This document shows positions 32,001-40,361 of a stretch of DNA of 64,000 nt, in pieces (the first letter of the stretch is position 1; every line of letters starts with the position of its first letter). Source of the DNA: Mayamaea pseudoterrestris (taxonomy: Eukaryota; Bacillariophyta; Bacillariophyceae; Sellaphorales; Sellaphoraceae). Location: positions 1,792,001-1,856,000 of the forward strand of contig BROI01000001.1 in assembly GCA_027923505.1 (NCBI GenBank), read 5' to 3'. Under the pieces are notes generated by a model. That model was not told where the DNA came from. It worked only from the letters and a program-made list of their open reading frames with translations, and made no database searches. The position numbers and the translations under genes are program-made.

Positions 32001-32315
32001 GCCGGAATCATTCCATACGCAGAGCGTCACTTTGATCGACTCGACAGGCTTTATGCAAGCACATTTTTGCTTGACTTCATTTTGAACTCGATGGGCGGGA
32101 TCGAAGCATCTAGCGATGTTACAGATGATTTTGCATTATGGGAATCGAGCAGTCGCCTGGTTCTACCACCCCAAGGTGCTGACGGAAGGAAACAAGTTGG
32201 AGGCATGCTCGTCAGCTCAAGCAAGCGGTTGCCGCTGGTTGGTACACCAGGAGTTGAGGATAGCGACGACCTTATGACTGTTGGCGACAGCGATTCTTCG
32301 GATGACGAAGAGTAA
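29025..32315 (+). CDS. UTP13: U3 snoRNP protein UTP13 (TBL3), WD40
   Basis: A component of the UTP-B complex of the small-subunit processome, needed for 18S pre-rRNA processing in the nucleolus. The product is 1096 residues. An acidic Asp/Ser-rich N-terminus (about 1-70) is followed by two WD40 propellers. Repeats are visible as ATGSVDGSVRVWDVR, VTGGRDAVLNLWSM, ATCGKDRRMLLWNI, ATGSQDKTIKLWRA, ASCSGDKTIKLWSL, SSGADGLIKLWTI and VSGGGDSKIAVWGD. The C-terminal helical Utp13 domain (about 870-1010) has NHLRHKEYSDAFAIALQRDK, PLHVLKILTAII and DRLYASTFLLDFILNSM. It ends in an acidic tail. It is longer than human TBL3 because of the acidic ends and inserts in the first propeller. Confidence 0.93.
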   Translation: MAPPSDDDSLRDDGSASSSSDSDSYDSAMNDNDGDSDSDHDDGSADEEMNDDDDGESVSASRDNEQPPERVVTQDATLTHAPVTTAFRPTLSKSWAMQSSHVPIYTGGKVIVATAHVTTTRNVQEQSKGDHDTMEQDVDATTVTTSMPLLLLPVAGNLCVVDASRGQRLVSVRPDDALHDEDDDQDEGVDQEAITAYCCTNTNHSIKKQNESNEKQQQAQDTDLRIFTCSRNLVLKQYRLVPPAARNATLPSWSVLLEQSLGKSGHTLPVTLMQLHCSNAFLATGSVDGSVRVWDVRAKFVTHVFRVNNTDSDNNSGRSVVTALEWMPRTKHLVLAVGRESGSVTIHDLRDAQQQHVVTLIDHVSAVTCLKWTPDVNVLVTGGRDAVLNLWSMREETTVANKKQSKLKNIAAPPFTKTVYERMHTLPVYEQMEGMAMLHVGNETVVATAGSKGCVRLYRMTGQGSGDDNNAAESSVRLELMDQQPAADAFGDARGGYLDLSLCFVNHGHDNVEQQLLVADAENNLTFLSLQDKVPMLKTKRTIVGHNDDILDLKVVPGETTNRIVVATNSSKVSLFDLDDFSCHVLDRHTATVLCVDVSPCGRYVATCGKDRRMLLWNIGGENSKHACVGSAIGHTEAVGAVALSRKRASYDVTGKAAQNGGGSFAVTASVDRTIKRWNLPGTKVLNGLADESEPVELQAFHSARAHEKDINIVSIAPNDSLIATGSQDKTIKLWRASDLSLQATLKGHKRGVWDCQFSLHDRVLASCSGDKTIKLWSLSEKYSCLRTFQGHLASVLRVRFVRGGLQLLSSGADGLIKLWTIRTSECEATMDGHSAKVWAMDLSPSGDVLVSGGGDSKIAVWGDVTKDMDESENAEKAEAVLLDQRLANHLRHKEYSDAFAIALQRDKPLHVLKILTAIIDDDVEKGGSGLDALKREAKKWSDDGILQILRYCRDWNTRARNSHVAMLVCKALVSVVPVPKLVKINGVPEIVAGIIPYAERHFDRLDRLYASTFLLDFILNSMGGIEASSDVTDDFALWESSSRLVLPPQGADGRKQVGGMLVSSSKRLPLVGTPGVEDSDDLMTVGDSDSSDDEE

Positions 32316-32400
32316 ATTGTTGTGATGGCAAATTACGAACCAAAAATTGATAGTGATCTGACGATGCCATAATCAATGTTAAAATAATATACAAATTAAA

Positions 32401-35400
32401 TTAGCGAATTGCCAGCGACAAGGAAAATCTGTGATGATCCTTTGGCGGCGTCAACGGCTTTCTTTGAAAAGACGATTTCGAAGGAGACTCCGCTTTGATG
32501 GAAGCTGCGATAGAAGAGGTTTTTTCTTGCTTATCTTCCAACGTAACATTAACATGGTATCCCAAAATTACTCGCTGCCCCTTTTTTAAACGACAATCAG
32601 CTTCGCTGCGCAAAGCTCTTCTGTCGTTGGCCGATATTTTAGCTGCTTTCTCTCCGATTTCAACTTTTAGTCGGTAGTCAGTAACAGCTGTGACAAGCCT
32701 CGGTCGCAGACCGTCGATCGCCATATTAGGTGGGATCTGCGAAATTAAGTTTGCGAGATCACCGCCCGACAGTGCAGCTGCTTCAAGCAATGAGCCAAAC
32801 AAGGAGCCGTCGTTCGAATGTATCTGCTTTTCTTTCGACTCATTCCCAACATTCTTCAAGCAAAAATCGATTAGTTGCTTCCATAAGATACTTGAATAAA
32901 GGCGAGATCGTTCAGCGAAAGAGACCGCTAACATGAGACTATTGGCTCCTTTCAAATACAGATCCAATATTATTAGTGCTTCGTCCTCGCTGTCACCGCC
33001 AAAGTGCTCCATAATATAAGCCAGCTCCAAAGCAAACGTATGCGAGTTTCCGTCACCTCCTTTGCGCTCAATTTCGATTTTCTTTGCAACCTCAGTAGCC
33101 GACAATGCTCCCATTGGCAAGACGACTTTCAAGAAATTGAGCAAGGGTGTACTCGTGTCCGGTACGCGAAAAGCCTCAACGCTTGTAAAAATACTGGAGG
33201 AGTTCCTATTCAAACCAGCGAAGCGAATGTACAACTCGATATGTTTCCGGTGCAGCCTTATGATTTCTTCCGGTGGCGTAGCAGTCGTCGGGAACCTTAC
33301 ATAAACTTCTGGCTTCCGAGTGAACACAGTGTGCAGGTACCAATGTAGCAGAACTGGCCGACTCTCAAGCTGTTTCGAAACAAAATCCAAAGGCAAAGTG
33401 CCTCGTCGCTCACTCCCGCTCGACTCTATTTTTGAAGTAGATGCTGTTCTGATCGCCGAGTACTGTGGAGAAACACAGTTTTCAATCAGAAAATCGCCCC
33501 ATGAATCCAACCCAACAAGCTGGAGCAAGGCGAACAAAGGAGGCATGCCGCCAATAGCAATAAATTGCAGATCCAATAGGCACTGGTGAAGATGTAAGCT
33601 TTCAATGATTGACAGCACGTGCGTGTACGATGCCCGATTAGTCGAAGGTCGTCGATCTGCCCATGAAACGAGATTAACTGATATTAGGGCTTCTTCCTCC
33701 ATGTCATCAAGACTTGCAGTGGAATAGTGCGATCCGATCATTAAATAATAGCGTAGTGCATCGTCGAAAGATCCGTTCATCATCTTTAGCCTCACCAGTG
33801 CCTCCATCGAGACTTTACCGTCGCTATCGTTACTCAAAGCAGGACGCTCTGGTGACTTATCCTCGCCCACGCGACTGATAACAAATGTAGTCATTGAATC
33901 AATATCGTATAGAGCGTCAATTGTATCATTTAAAACGAGATTCTCACGCACTTCACCTCCTTGTTCAAGCTCAGAAGCGGAAGGGCATTGTATCTGCAAG
34001 TAGCATGCTGCCGACTGTGTCTGTCTTCGTAGCAAACTGTCCTCCATGGCACGCAATGGTGCTGCTATTCGACTGTCTGTCATGCACTCGTATTGAAACA
34101 GCTTGATAAAGCGTTTCAAGACAGATATTGATCCCCAAGCAATAAGCGTATCCAGAAAATGTCCTGCAGCTTCCTCCGCCAGTCGACCCTGCTCCATCTG
34201 CTCGACTTGCAGCAACATCTTCTGTAAAATACTGCCGTATACTTCCTTAGGTAGGACAGGGTCACGCACAGGGACGAACTTCCGTGCCAAGAACAAAGCT
34301 CCTGGGATCAGTTCGATATCATGCATCCACTTCGTCCACATACTCACATCGCCTCCGAATAAGATAGGCATTGCCTCCGCAGCAAGCTTCATCCGGCGTA
34401 GTGAAAGATGCGTCTGCTTTTGTTCGGCATTCTTCTCCAGATGGCGAATTTCATCAGAACCGTCAGCTTCATGAGGAATGCGTAGCAACGCACGAAAATA
34501 TTCATCAATCAACGTCCGTATGTCATACCGCCGAAGTTGTCTGGCGTGAGTTAACGCCCGATGCAGCGCCCAACCGGTTTTCCTGTTTGTAAGAGCATAG
34601 GAAATGGCATCCTCAACGTCGTGTAACCGAGCCATTACAACATCAGCTTCCGACGCGAAAACCATACAAGGAGGTAGCACTTCTTTCTTGGCCGACTGTG
34701 TCTCACCATTGGCTGCATAAGGTTGAAATATGATTCCGTAATCATCGCTATCCACGCTACCGGACTCAGCGACATGATCGTCAGCCTCGTTCTGTAAGTT
34801 GTCATGGTCGAACAGACTCATCTCCAACCTCCATTTTAAGTGTGGGTCAATGTACGTAGTCTTTGAACCCATGGAAAAGATGCCCAAATCAGCATCGTCA
34901 ATTTGCTGCAAGCGATGCTGTTCTTCCTTTTGTTCCTTTGCATTGTCCATCTTTGGGAAGCAAAATGTGGACATCAAATTGTACCCGAGGACTGATTCTA
35001 CTGAGTTATGGTGGCTGCCATCCGAAAGTGTTCCACCAACATTGCAATTTTGTGCTGGCAAAATAGTTTTCCTTAGCGGCACCAAGTCTGCATAAATCAC
35101 ATCTCCAGTGGACCGCGAAATTATCTGTACTTCCGTTTCGTTAAAAGGCGATTCCTCGTCAACTGACGCGTACATCTCCTCCTCCTCGTGCTCAGGCGGC
35201 GGAACAATGCCCAGCACTGTAACATGATCGTCATCCATAGGTGCAACACCAATGGCAACGCAATCGAGCTGCCAAGCCATGGTGCACTCAACGATTCGAC
35301 GATGCCGACTTCCTGCTGGACCATATTGCGGTTGCGCAGGGGATGACGGTGCTGATTGTGGTGATGGCGATAGTGACGTATCTGCAACTCCCTCCGCAGG

Positions 35401-37122
35401 TACATCAACCCCATCAGATGATAGGCTGGTGTTGCTGCTGACATTACTGGTACTCATTAGTTGTCGCCTTGCTGCAGCAGGAGCCCCCAATCCACTCTTC
35501 ACCTCCCTTACTTGCAGACTCAGCAAACAATCGCCCCAACCACAAAGCAGCGTCTCGGCCGTCTCAAACACCAAGTGCGGTTTCAAATCCGCCAAGGTTG
35601 GATACAGTGACGGCTTGGCTCCCGTCGGTCGATCCACGTGCGCCAAACGCGTCAGCGTATCCATGTCCATGATTCGAATGCCAGAAGCATCCGCCCACGC
35701 CAGTAGCGACCCCCGCCACGTCAATGCCTCAATGCCGGCATACGTTTCATGCGCACTTTCATCATCTTCATTTTCATTTGCAACTTGCACTCCTTGATAT
35801 AGCACGGAATCAACTCGTCGCTGCACAAACATGCCTCGCTTGCGCGTCAGTAGCAATCTACCACTGCGAAAGCCAACCACCACTGACAGTTCGCGCTTGT
35901 GCGCCGACGCTGGATCCAATACCAAGCACGAGGGCACACCAAAGGATGATGGGTAGCGAATTTTATGTGCGAGTGATATGGATGCAAACGCTAATGTTGG
36001 AACAAGGGATGAAACGTTTGGTGGATGCGCGTCGGATAATGGCGCCGTTGCATCCTGCTGCGAACGTTCCGTTTGAGGGGCTGGCGCTGGCTGCTCCTCC
36101 GGCTGCCTTTGTCCCTTGAACGCTGAAAATAATCCGGAAAATGGATTGCTGGATCTTGTTCGACGAGCGGAGGGGTCCGTTTCACTAACAGACGCAGTCG
36201 CAGGGACGTGACTCGTCGTCGTCGTAGTGATAGTTGCAGGAATGGAAGAATCTGTGGCTGCTGCTACTGCTTCACTCGTTGCATTCGTATCATCCGTGTC
36301 ACCTTTTGTCCAAACGAGTCTATACTTTACGGAAAATACCCCAAGCATGTTGCCGCGATTCAATGCGGCCAGCAAGGTGCCAGACGCATCCATGCTCACG
36401 TCGACAATAAATAACGGTTGACTGACTTGTCTCTGCTGCTGAAACTGCTGCACTTGCTGCTGCTGCGCATTGCCATTGGCTGCTACAGCATGAGTCGTTT
36501 CATCCGCCACAAGCGACTGCAACTCGCCGAGACTGAGCGTTTGCTCGGTCAACCGTTTGGCAGCCACTTGCTGCGTTTCACTCACGTAACACAGCGACGG
36601 CACCAGCAGCACCGGCGACACTGTTGATGACGACAATACATGTACACTCAATCTTCCCGACGCGTGTCCCAAACACAGCAGGGGAATTTGCTCGCGCTGA
36701 TATAGATTGATGTGCGGTGCCTCGAATTTTCTGGCAAAGGCAGCAGCTGATCCCAGCGCGTCACCATACTCGAGCTCGGCCAATTCCAACGGCGTTGATT
36801 CCGCGTTCAAGACAACCTTGCCGAGAGTTGAAGCAGTCAAGCGACTATTGAACGTGTTTGTATCATTTGCAGACGTAATATGGTTTCCTGCTTCTCGTGC
36901 GTCGCCTGCTTCAACACTTCTATTGACATGATTTTCGGCCGAAAAGAGTCGCACATAGTGCAGCAGCGGCATGCGCGAGTTACCATCGTCGTCATCGCTC
37001 GAGGTGGTGGACGAGCACGAGTCTGGCGCTTCCTTATTGTTGTGAATGACAACTACGGGAAGCACAACGTCTGGATCGTCGACTACCGGTACTGCATCCG
37101 TCTCTTCGTTATCTGATGACAT
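32401..37122 (-). CDS. VPS41: VPS41-like HOPS tethering subunit
   Basis: VPS41 is the HOPS subunit that tethers late endosomes and vesicles to the vacuole. The product is 1573 residues, longer than usual because of disordered inserts (about 205-390 and 570-640, Gln/Ser/Thr/Pro-rich). The beta-propeller carries the diagnostic stretch IEALTWRGSLLAWADASGIR, then HVDRPTGAKPSL and LVFETAETLLCGWGDCLLSL. The propeller exit VFASEADVVMARLHDVEDAI matches the family, and helical clathrin-type repeats follow to about residue 1480 (LHWYLHTVFTRKPEVY; SSILWKQLIDFCLKN; NLISQIPPNMAIDGLRPRLV). The C-terminal RING finger expected in VPS41 is not visible: the chain ends in a basic Ser/Pro tail with no Cys/His cluster. 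ATG 37122 follows a promoter that faces the next gene. A TACCGGTA lies in the coding 5' end. Confidence 0.8.
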   Translation of the reverse strand: MSSDNEETDAVPVVDDPDVVLPVVVIHNNKEAPDSCSSTTSSDDDDGNSRMPLLHYVRLFSAENHVNRSVEAGDAREAGNHITSANDTNTFNSRLTASTLGKVVLNAESTPLELAELEYGDALGSAAAFARKFEAPHINLYQREQIPLLCLGHASGRLSVHVLSSSTVSPVLLVPSLCYVSETQQVAAKRLTEQTLSLGELQSLVADETTHAVAANGNAQQQQVQQFQQQRQVSQPLFIVDVSMDASGTLLAALNRGNMLGVFSVKYRLVWTKGDTDDTNATSEAVAAATDSSIPATITTTTTSHVPATASVSETDPSARRTRSSNPFSGLFSAFKGQRQPEEQPAPAPQTERSQQDATAPLSDAHPPNVSSLVPTLAFASISLAHKIRYPSSFGVPSCLVLDPASAHKRELSVVVGFRSGRLLLTRKRGMFVQRRVDSVLYQGVQVANENEDDESAHETYAGIEALTWRGSLLAWADASGIRIMDMDTLTRLAHVDRPTGAKPSLYPTLADLKPHLVFETAETLLCGWGDCLLSLQVREVKSGLGAPAAARRQLMSTSNVSSNTSLSSDGVDVPAEGVADTSLSPSPQSAPSSPAQPQYGPAGSRHRRIVECTMAWQLDCVAIGVAPMDDDHVTVLGIVPPPEHEEEEMYASVDEESPFNETEVQIISRSTGDVIYADLVPLRKTILPAQNCNVGGTLSDGSHHNSVESVLGYNLMSTFCFPKMDNAKEQKEEQHRLQQIDDADLGIFSMGSKTTYIDPHLKWRLEMSLFDHDNLQNEADDHVAESGSVDSDDYGIIFQPYAANGETQSAKKEVLPPCMVFASEADVVMARLHDVEDAISYALTNRKTGWALHRALTHARQLRRYDIRTLIDEYFRALLRIPHEADGSDEIRHLEKNAEQKQTHLSLRRMKLAAEAMPILFGGDVSMWTKWMHDIELIPGALFLARKFVPVRDPVLPKEVYGSILQKMLLQVEQMEQGRLAEEAAGHFLDTLIAWGSISVLKRFIKLFQYECMTDSRIAAPLRAMEDSLLRRQTQSAACYLQIQCPSASELEQGGEVRENLVLNDTIDALYDIDSMTTFVISRVGEDKSPERPALSNDSDGKVSMEALVRLKMMNGSFDDALRYYLMIGSHYSTASLDDMEEEALISVNLVSWADRRPSTNRASYTHVLSIIESLHLHQCLLDLQFIAIGGMPPLFALLQLVGLDSWGDFLIENCVSPQYSAIRTASTSKIESSGSERRGTLPLDFVSKQLESRPVLLHWYLHTVFTRKPEVYVRFPTTATPPEEIIRLHRKHIELYIRFAGLNRNSSSIFTSVEAFRVPDTSTPLLNFLKVVLPMGALSATEVAKKIEIERKGGDGNSHTFALELAYIMEHFGGDSEDEALIILDLYLKGANSLMLAVSFAERSRLYSSILWKQLIDFCLKNVGNESKEKQIHSNDGSLFGSLLEAAALSGGDLANLISQIPPNMAIDGLRPRLVTAVTDYRLKVEIGEKAAKISANDRRALRSEADCRLKKGQRVILGYHVNVTLEDKQEKTSSIAASIKAESPSKSSFQRKPLTPPKDHHRFSLSLAIR
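37084..37091. promoter_or_regulatory. TACCGGTA palindrome inside VPS41 5' coding end
   Basis: A perfect palindrome about 31 bp downstream of the VPS41 start codon, within coding sequence. It may be chance or part of the divergent control region. Confidence 0.25.
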
Positions 37123-37394
37123 GATAATTTGTCGCTATATAATCAATTGATATCGCTCACTGTAACAAGGAGAGGTGTCAATTCTTGCTCGCGCGGATTC
37201 CCATGGTTGATGAGCAGCAGCTCGAAGATCAAAAGTCATAACCGGTCCGACGTCTGAGTTACGATGCGACATTACTTATCCACCACGATTGATGGTGACC
37301 ATGGCGACGAAGTAACGAAACAGGCCCATTGTCTGTCTCTTTTACTTGTAAACTTACGGACAGCCAAATTGCTAGATCTAATTCTTATATAACG
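37123..37394. other. Divergent promoter region
   Basis: About 270 bp shared by VPS41 (minus) and a mitochondrial protein gene (plus). No perfect TACCGGTA inside; the nearest copy lies 31 bp into VPS41 coding sequence. Confidence 0.5.
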
Positions 37395-38132
37395 ATGTCG
37401 CTTCGAGCAGTCAGCACTTGCCATCGCCTGTTGTTTGTTCCAGCCAAAGGCGCACTATGCGTCAATAATCACCCTTTTACATCATTATTGCATCGCTCCT
37501 TTGCATCATCGAATCAGCCCCGCTTTCAAATACCCGCTCACGTGGCCGCCTTTACCATACTGTTGATTCCAACCTTACTCTTTTTTCTATACGCCCAGCG
37601 TTTTGGGCCAGACAAGGACGAGTTGGAGCAAACGCTGCGCGAGCGATACGGCAAGCAGGAAACAATGGAGCAAAAGCGCGCCATGCAGGAGTTTTTCAAA
37701 AACACCATTTTGAATCCAAACAATGCAAGTGCAGATCAGGCGCTGCGAGAAGTACTAAGAGCGGGCAAGAGTAGCAGTGCGCAGGAAACGACAAAGCGGG
37801 CGTTGAAGAATGGTGCTATCAAGAGTACTAGTGCGGACGACAGCAGCAGCAGCAGCAAGTTGAATGCAAGCGTCACCGATGAACAAGTATTAATGAAACG
37901 AAACGAGGCTTCGAGCGATGCTCCATTGCAAGTGGCTGGTGAGCAGTCGCTCAAGCAAAAACGAAAGCGACAAAAAAAGCAAGCAATTGCAGAAACGGAC
38001 TCAAAACAAGCGGACACCAAGGCTACGTCAATTTCCGTTTCGGAAAATACAAAGTCGGCTTTGCTATTGACTGGAGTCGCCGCGCTTGCCGCTGTAGTTG
38101 GCTATCTAGCTGGAGGAGGAAAGCGGCAATGA
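37395..38132 (+). CDS. Probable mitochondrial inner-membrane protein, unknown function
   Basis: A 245-residue product from ATG 37395, which opens a basic, Ser/His-rich presequence (MSLRAVSTCHRLLFVPAKGA) ending near RSFASSNQ. A membrane helix follows (HVAAFTILLIPTLLFFLYAQ) and then a charged segment GPDKDELEQTLRERYGKQ. The middle is Ser-, Lys- and Gln-rich low complexity. A second hydrophobic helix lies near the C-terminus (SALLLTGVAALAAVVGYLAG). The opening half resembles small inner-membrane assembly proteins, but I cannot name a family. It is divergent from VPS41 and converges on fumarase only 47 bp away. Confidence 0.65.
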   Translation: MSLRAVSTCHRLLFVPAKGALCVNNHPFTSLLHRSFASSNQPRFQIPAHVAAFTILLIPTLLFFLYAQRFGPDKDELEQTLRERYGKQETMEQKRAMQEFFKNTILNPNNASADQALREVLRAGKSSSAQETTKRALKNGAIKSTSADDSSSSSKLNASVTDEQVLMKRNEASSDAPLQVAGEQSLKQKRKRQKKQAIAETDSKQADTKATSISVSENTKSALLLTGVAALAAVVGYLAGGGKRQ

Positions 38133-38179
38133 TAATGTACAACGATCACTAGAGTAACGATGGTAACTTTAATTTTTGT

Positions 38180-40045
38180 CTAACCCAACCACTCTTTGAA
38201 AAAGTCTTCACCCTTATCGTCCACGACAATAAAGGCTGGAAAGTCGACAACGTCAATCTTCCACACCGCCTCCATGCCATCCTCCTCATTGTCAAGCACC
38301 TCCACCTTTTGGATGGAATCCTTGGCCAAGATTGCCGCCGGTCCTCCAATACTGCCAAGGTAGAAACCCTTGTGTGTTTTGCACGCTTTCGTGACCGCTT
38401 TGGTGCGATTGCCCTTGGCCAGCGTCACAAAGGAACCGCCATGCTCCATGAAGCGATTCACGTAGGCGTCCATGCGGCCCGCCGTGGTTGGTCCAAAGCT
38501 ACCGCTCGCATATCCTGCTGGTGTCTTGGCGGGGCCAGCGTAGTAGATAATGTAGCGCTTGGCATAGTCTGGTAGTCCATGACCGTCCTCGATGCGCTGG
38601 AGCATTTTGGCGTGGGCAATGTCGCGGGCAACAACGATAGTTCCAGTCAGCGAAAGGCGCGTCTTGACTGGATACTCCGACAGCGTTTGGCGGAGCTCAT
38701 CCATGGAGAGTGCGTTCAAATCAATCTTGACCACCGTCTCGGAGAGAGACTCGTCAGTAACATCCGGCAAGTACTGACCAACATTTTCTTCCAGTTGCTC
38801 CAAAAAGACTCCCTCGGCGTTGATCTTGGCCAAGACTTGTCGATCCGCCGAACACGACACGCCAATACCCACCGGACAGCTGGCGCCATGCCTTGGCAGT
38901 CGCACGACCCGTACATCATGACAAAAGTACTTGCCGCCAAACTGCGCGCCAATGCCAAGGTGGTGCGTCATTTTTAAAATATGCTCCTCCCACTGCAAAT
39001 CGCGAAAGGCGCGGCCCGATGTGGCGTCGCCAGTCTTCGGCAAGTCGTCGTAGTACTTTGTCGACGCCAGCTTGACCGTCTTGAGGTTTAGTTCGGCCGA
39101 TAGACCGCCAATGACAATGGCCAAGTGGTAGGGTGGACAGGCGGACGTGCCAATGGTTTTGATCTTTTCCTCCAAGAACGCTTCGAGCGAACCAGGGTTC
39201 AAGAGTGCCTTGGTCTATAGTGATTGTAAAACAATGTGAACGCGAGCGCATGAGAGATAAAGTGATTTGTAAAAAGGTAAATGATTATGCTGAGAAACAA
39301 GTCATCGCAAACCATATATTATACGTCCAATAAGACTCACCTGCTGAAACAGAAACGTTTTATTGGCCGACCCTCCCCCCTTGGCGATGAACAAGAACTT
39401 GTACTCGCTGCCCCGACTGGCCATGACATCCAACTGCGCCGGCATGTTGTTTCCAGTGTTGCGCTCGTTCATCATGTCAATGGCCGCCACCTGCGAGTAC
39501 CTTAAGTTCAAGTCCCGATAGGCCTCCATGGCGCCACGCGCCAAGTGCGACTCGTCGTTTCCGTCTAAACTCAGCACCAAGTGACCGCGCTTGGCGAGTA
39601 TCATGGCCGTTCCAGTGTCCTGGCAGCCTGGTAGTATTCGACCGGAAGCAATATTGGCATTCTGGAGTAGTTGGAGAGCGACAAACTTGTCGTTGGCGGA
39701 TGCTTCATTGTCGTTCAAAATGTTGGAGAGTTGCCGCAAGTGAGCGGGTCGAAGTAAGTGGGCAATATCGGAAAATGCTTGTTTGGACAACATGGTCAAG
39801 TAGGATGGCTTGATCTGAAGGAGAGACTGGCCATTGGGTAGTGGTATGGATTCGACAGCCTCTGGTCCAGCGAGTTGTTTGTACGGAATGGAAGCATCGG
39901 AATGAATGTCCGATTCAAAAAGTGGAGAATACTGGTACTCTGATGTTGAAGAGAGTAAGCGATTGCTTTGAACGATGCAACATTTTGCTCTATGAAGGAC
40001 GCCGTTTCGGCTCATCAAGCGTGACAGCATCATGGTGGATGGCAT
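38180..40045 (-). CDS. Class I (iron-sulfur) fumarate hydratase, two exons
   Basis: This converts fumarate to malate with a [4Fe-4S] cluster. Exon 1 is 40045-39341 and exon 2 is 39214-38180. The intron 39215-39340 (126 nt) has a GTGAGT donor and a CTATAG acceptor in phase 0; the product is 579 residues. The start is the first ATG of exon 1 ([15 protein letters not shown]), which gives an Arg/Ser-rich mitochondrial presequence. Diagnostic blocks are [19 protein letters not shown], the splice-spanning FLFQQ then [48 protein letters not shown] and [20 protein letters not shown]. Candidate cluster Cys lie in GCQDTG and GVSCSAD and further on. The first 117 intron bases and all of exon 1 are duplicated at 59169; exon 2 is not. 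Confidence 0.93.
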
Positions 40046-40361
40046 CGACGCGCCTCGCTGATTTTGTGATCGGCAGGGGCGGAAGAATCGAATCCAATTC
40101 CAGAATTTGAGTGCCGGAAAGATATTCACTTTATGAGCTATAGTGGTCGTGAATACTCTCGGGCGTGCTTTTGTGAGTGAATGAGTCTGATTCTTTCAGA
40201 GATTCGCACGCGCGTGAGAAGTCGCGATGAGTGATGGTCGACAATCACTTTCGCCTTGACTGCCATTCACGGGATCTATAAACAGTGATCCGATATTATA
40301 GTCTTGGAACAAAGCCAAAACCCTTGCATGTACCATACAAGCCATCAACTATAGCAGTTTC
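40046..40361. other. Divergent promoter region of fumarase and NTT
   Basis: About 315 bp between the divergent starts, with ATAAA-type boxes (CTATAAACAG near 40276). Duplicated exactly at 59991-60306. Confidence 0.5.

Noticed and set aside
35252-35797. 181-codon plus-strand frame inside VPS41
   Set aside because: Antisense shadow in the low-complexity part of the gene.
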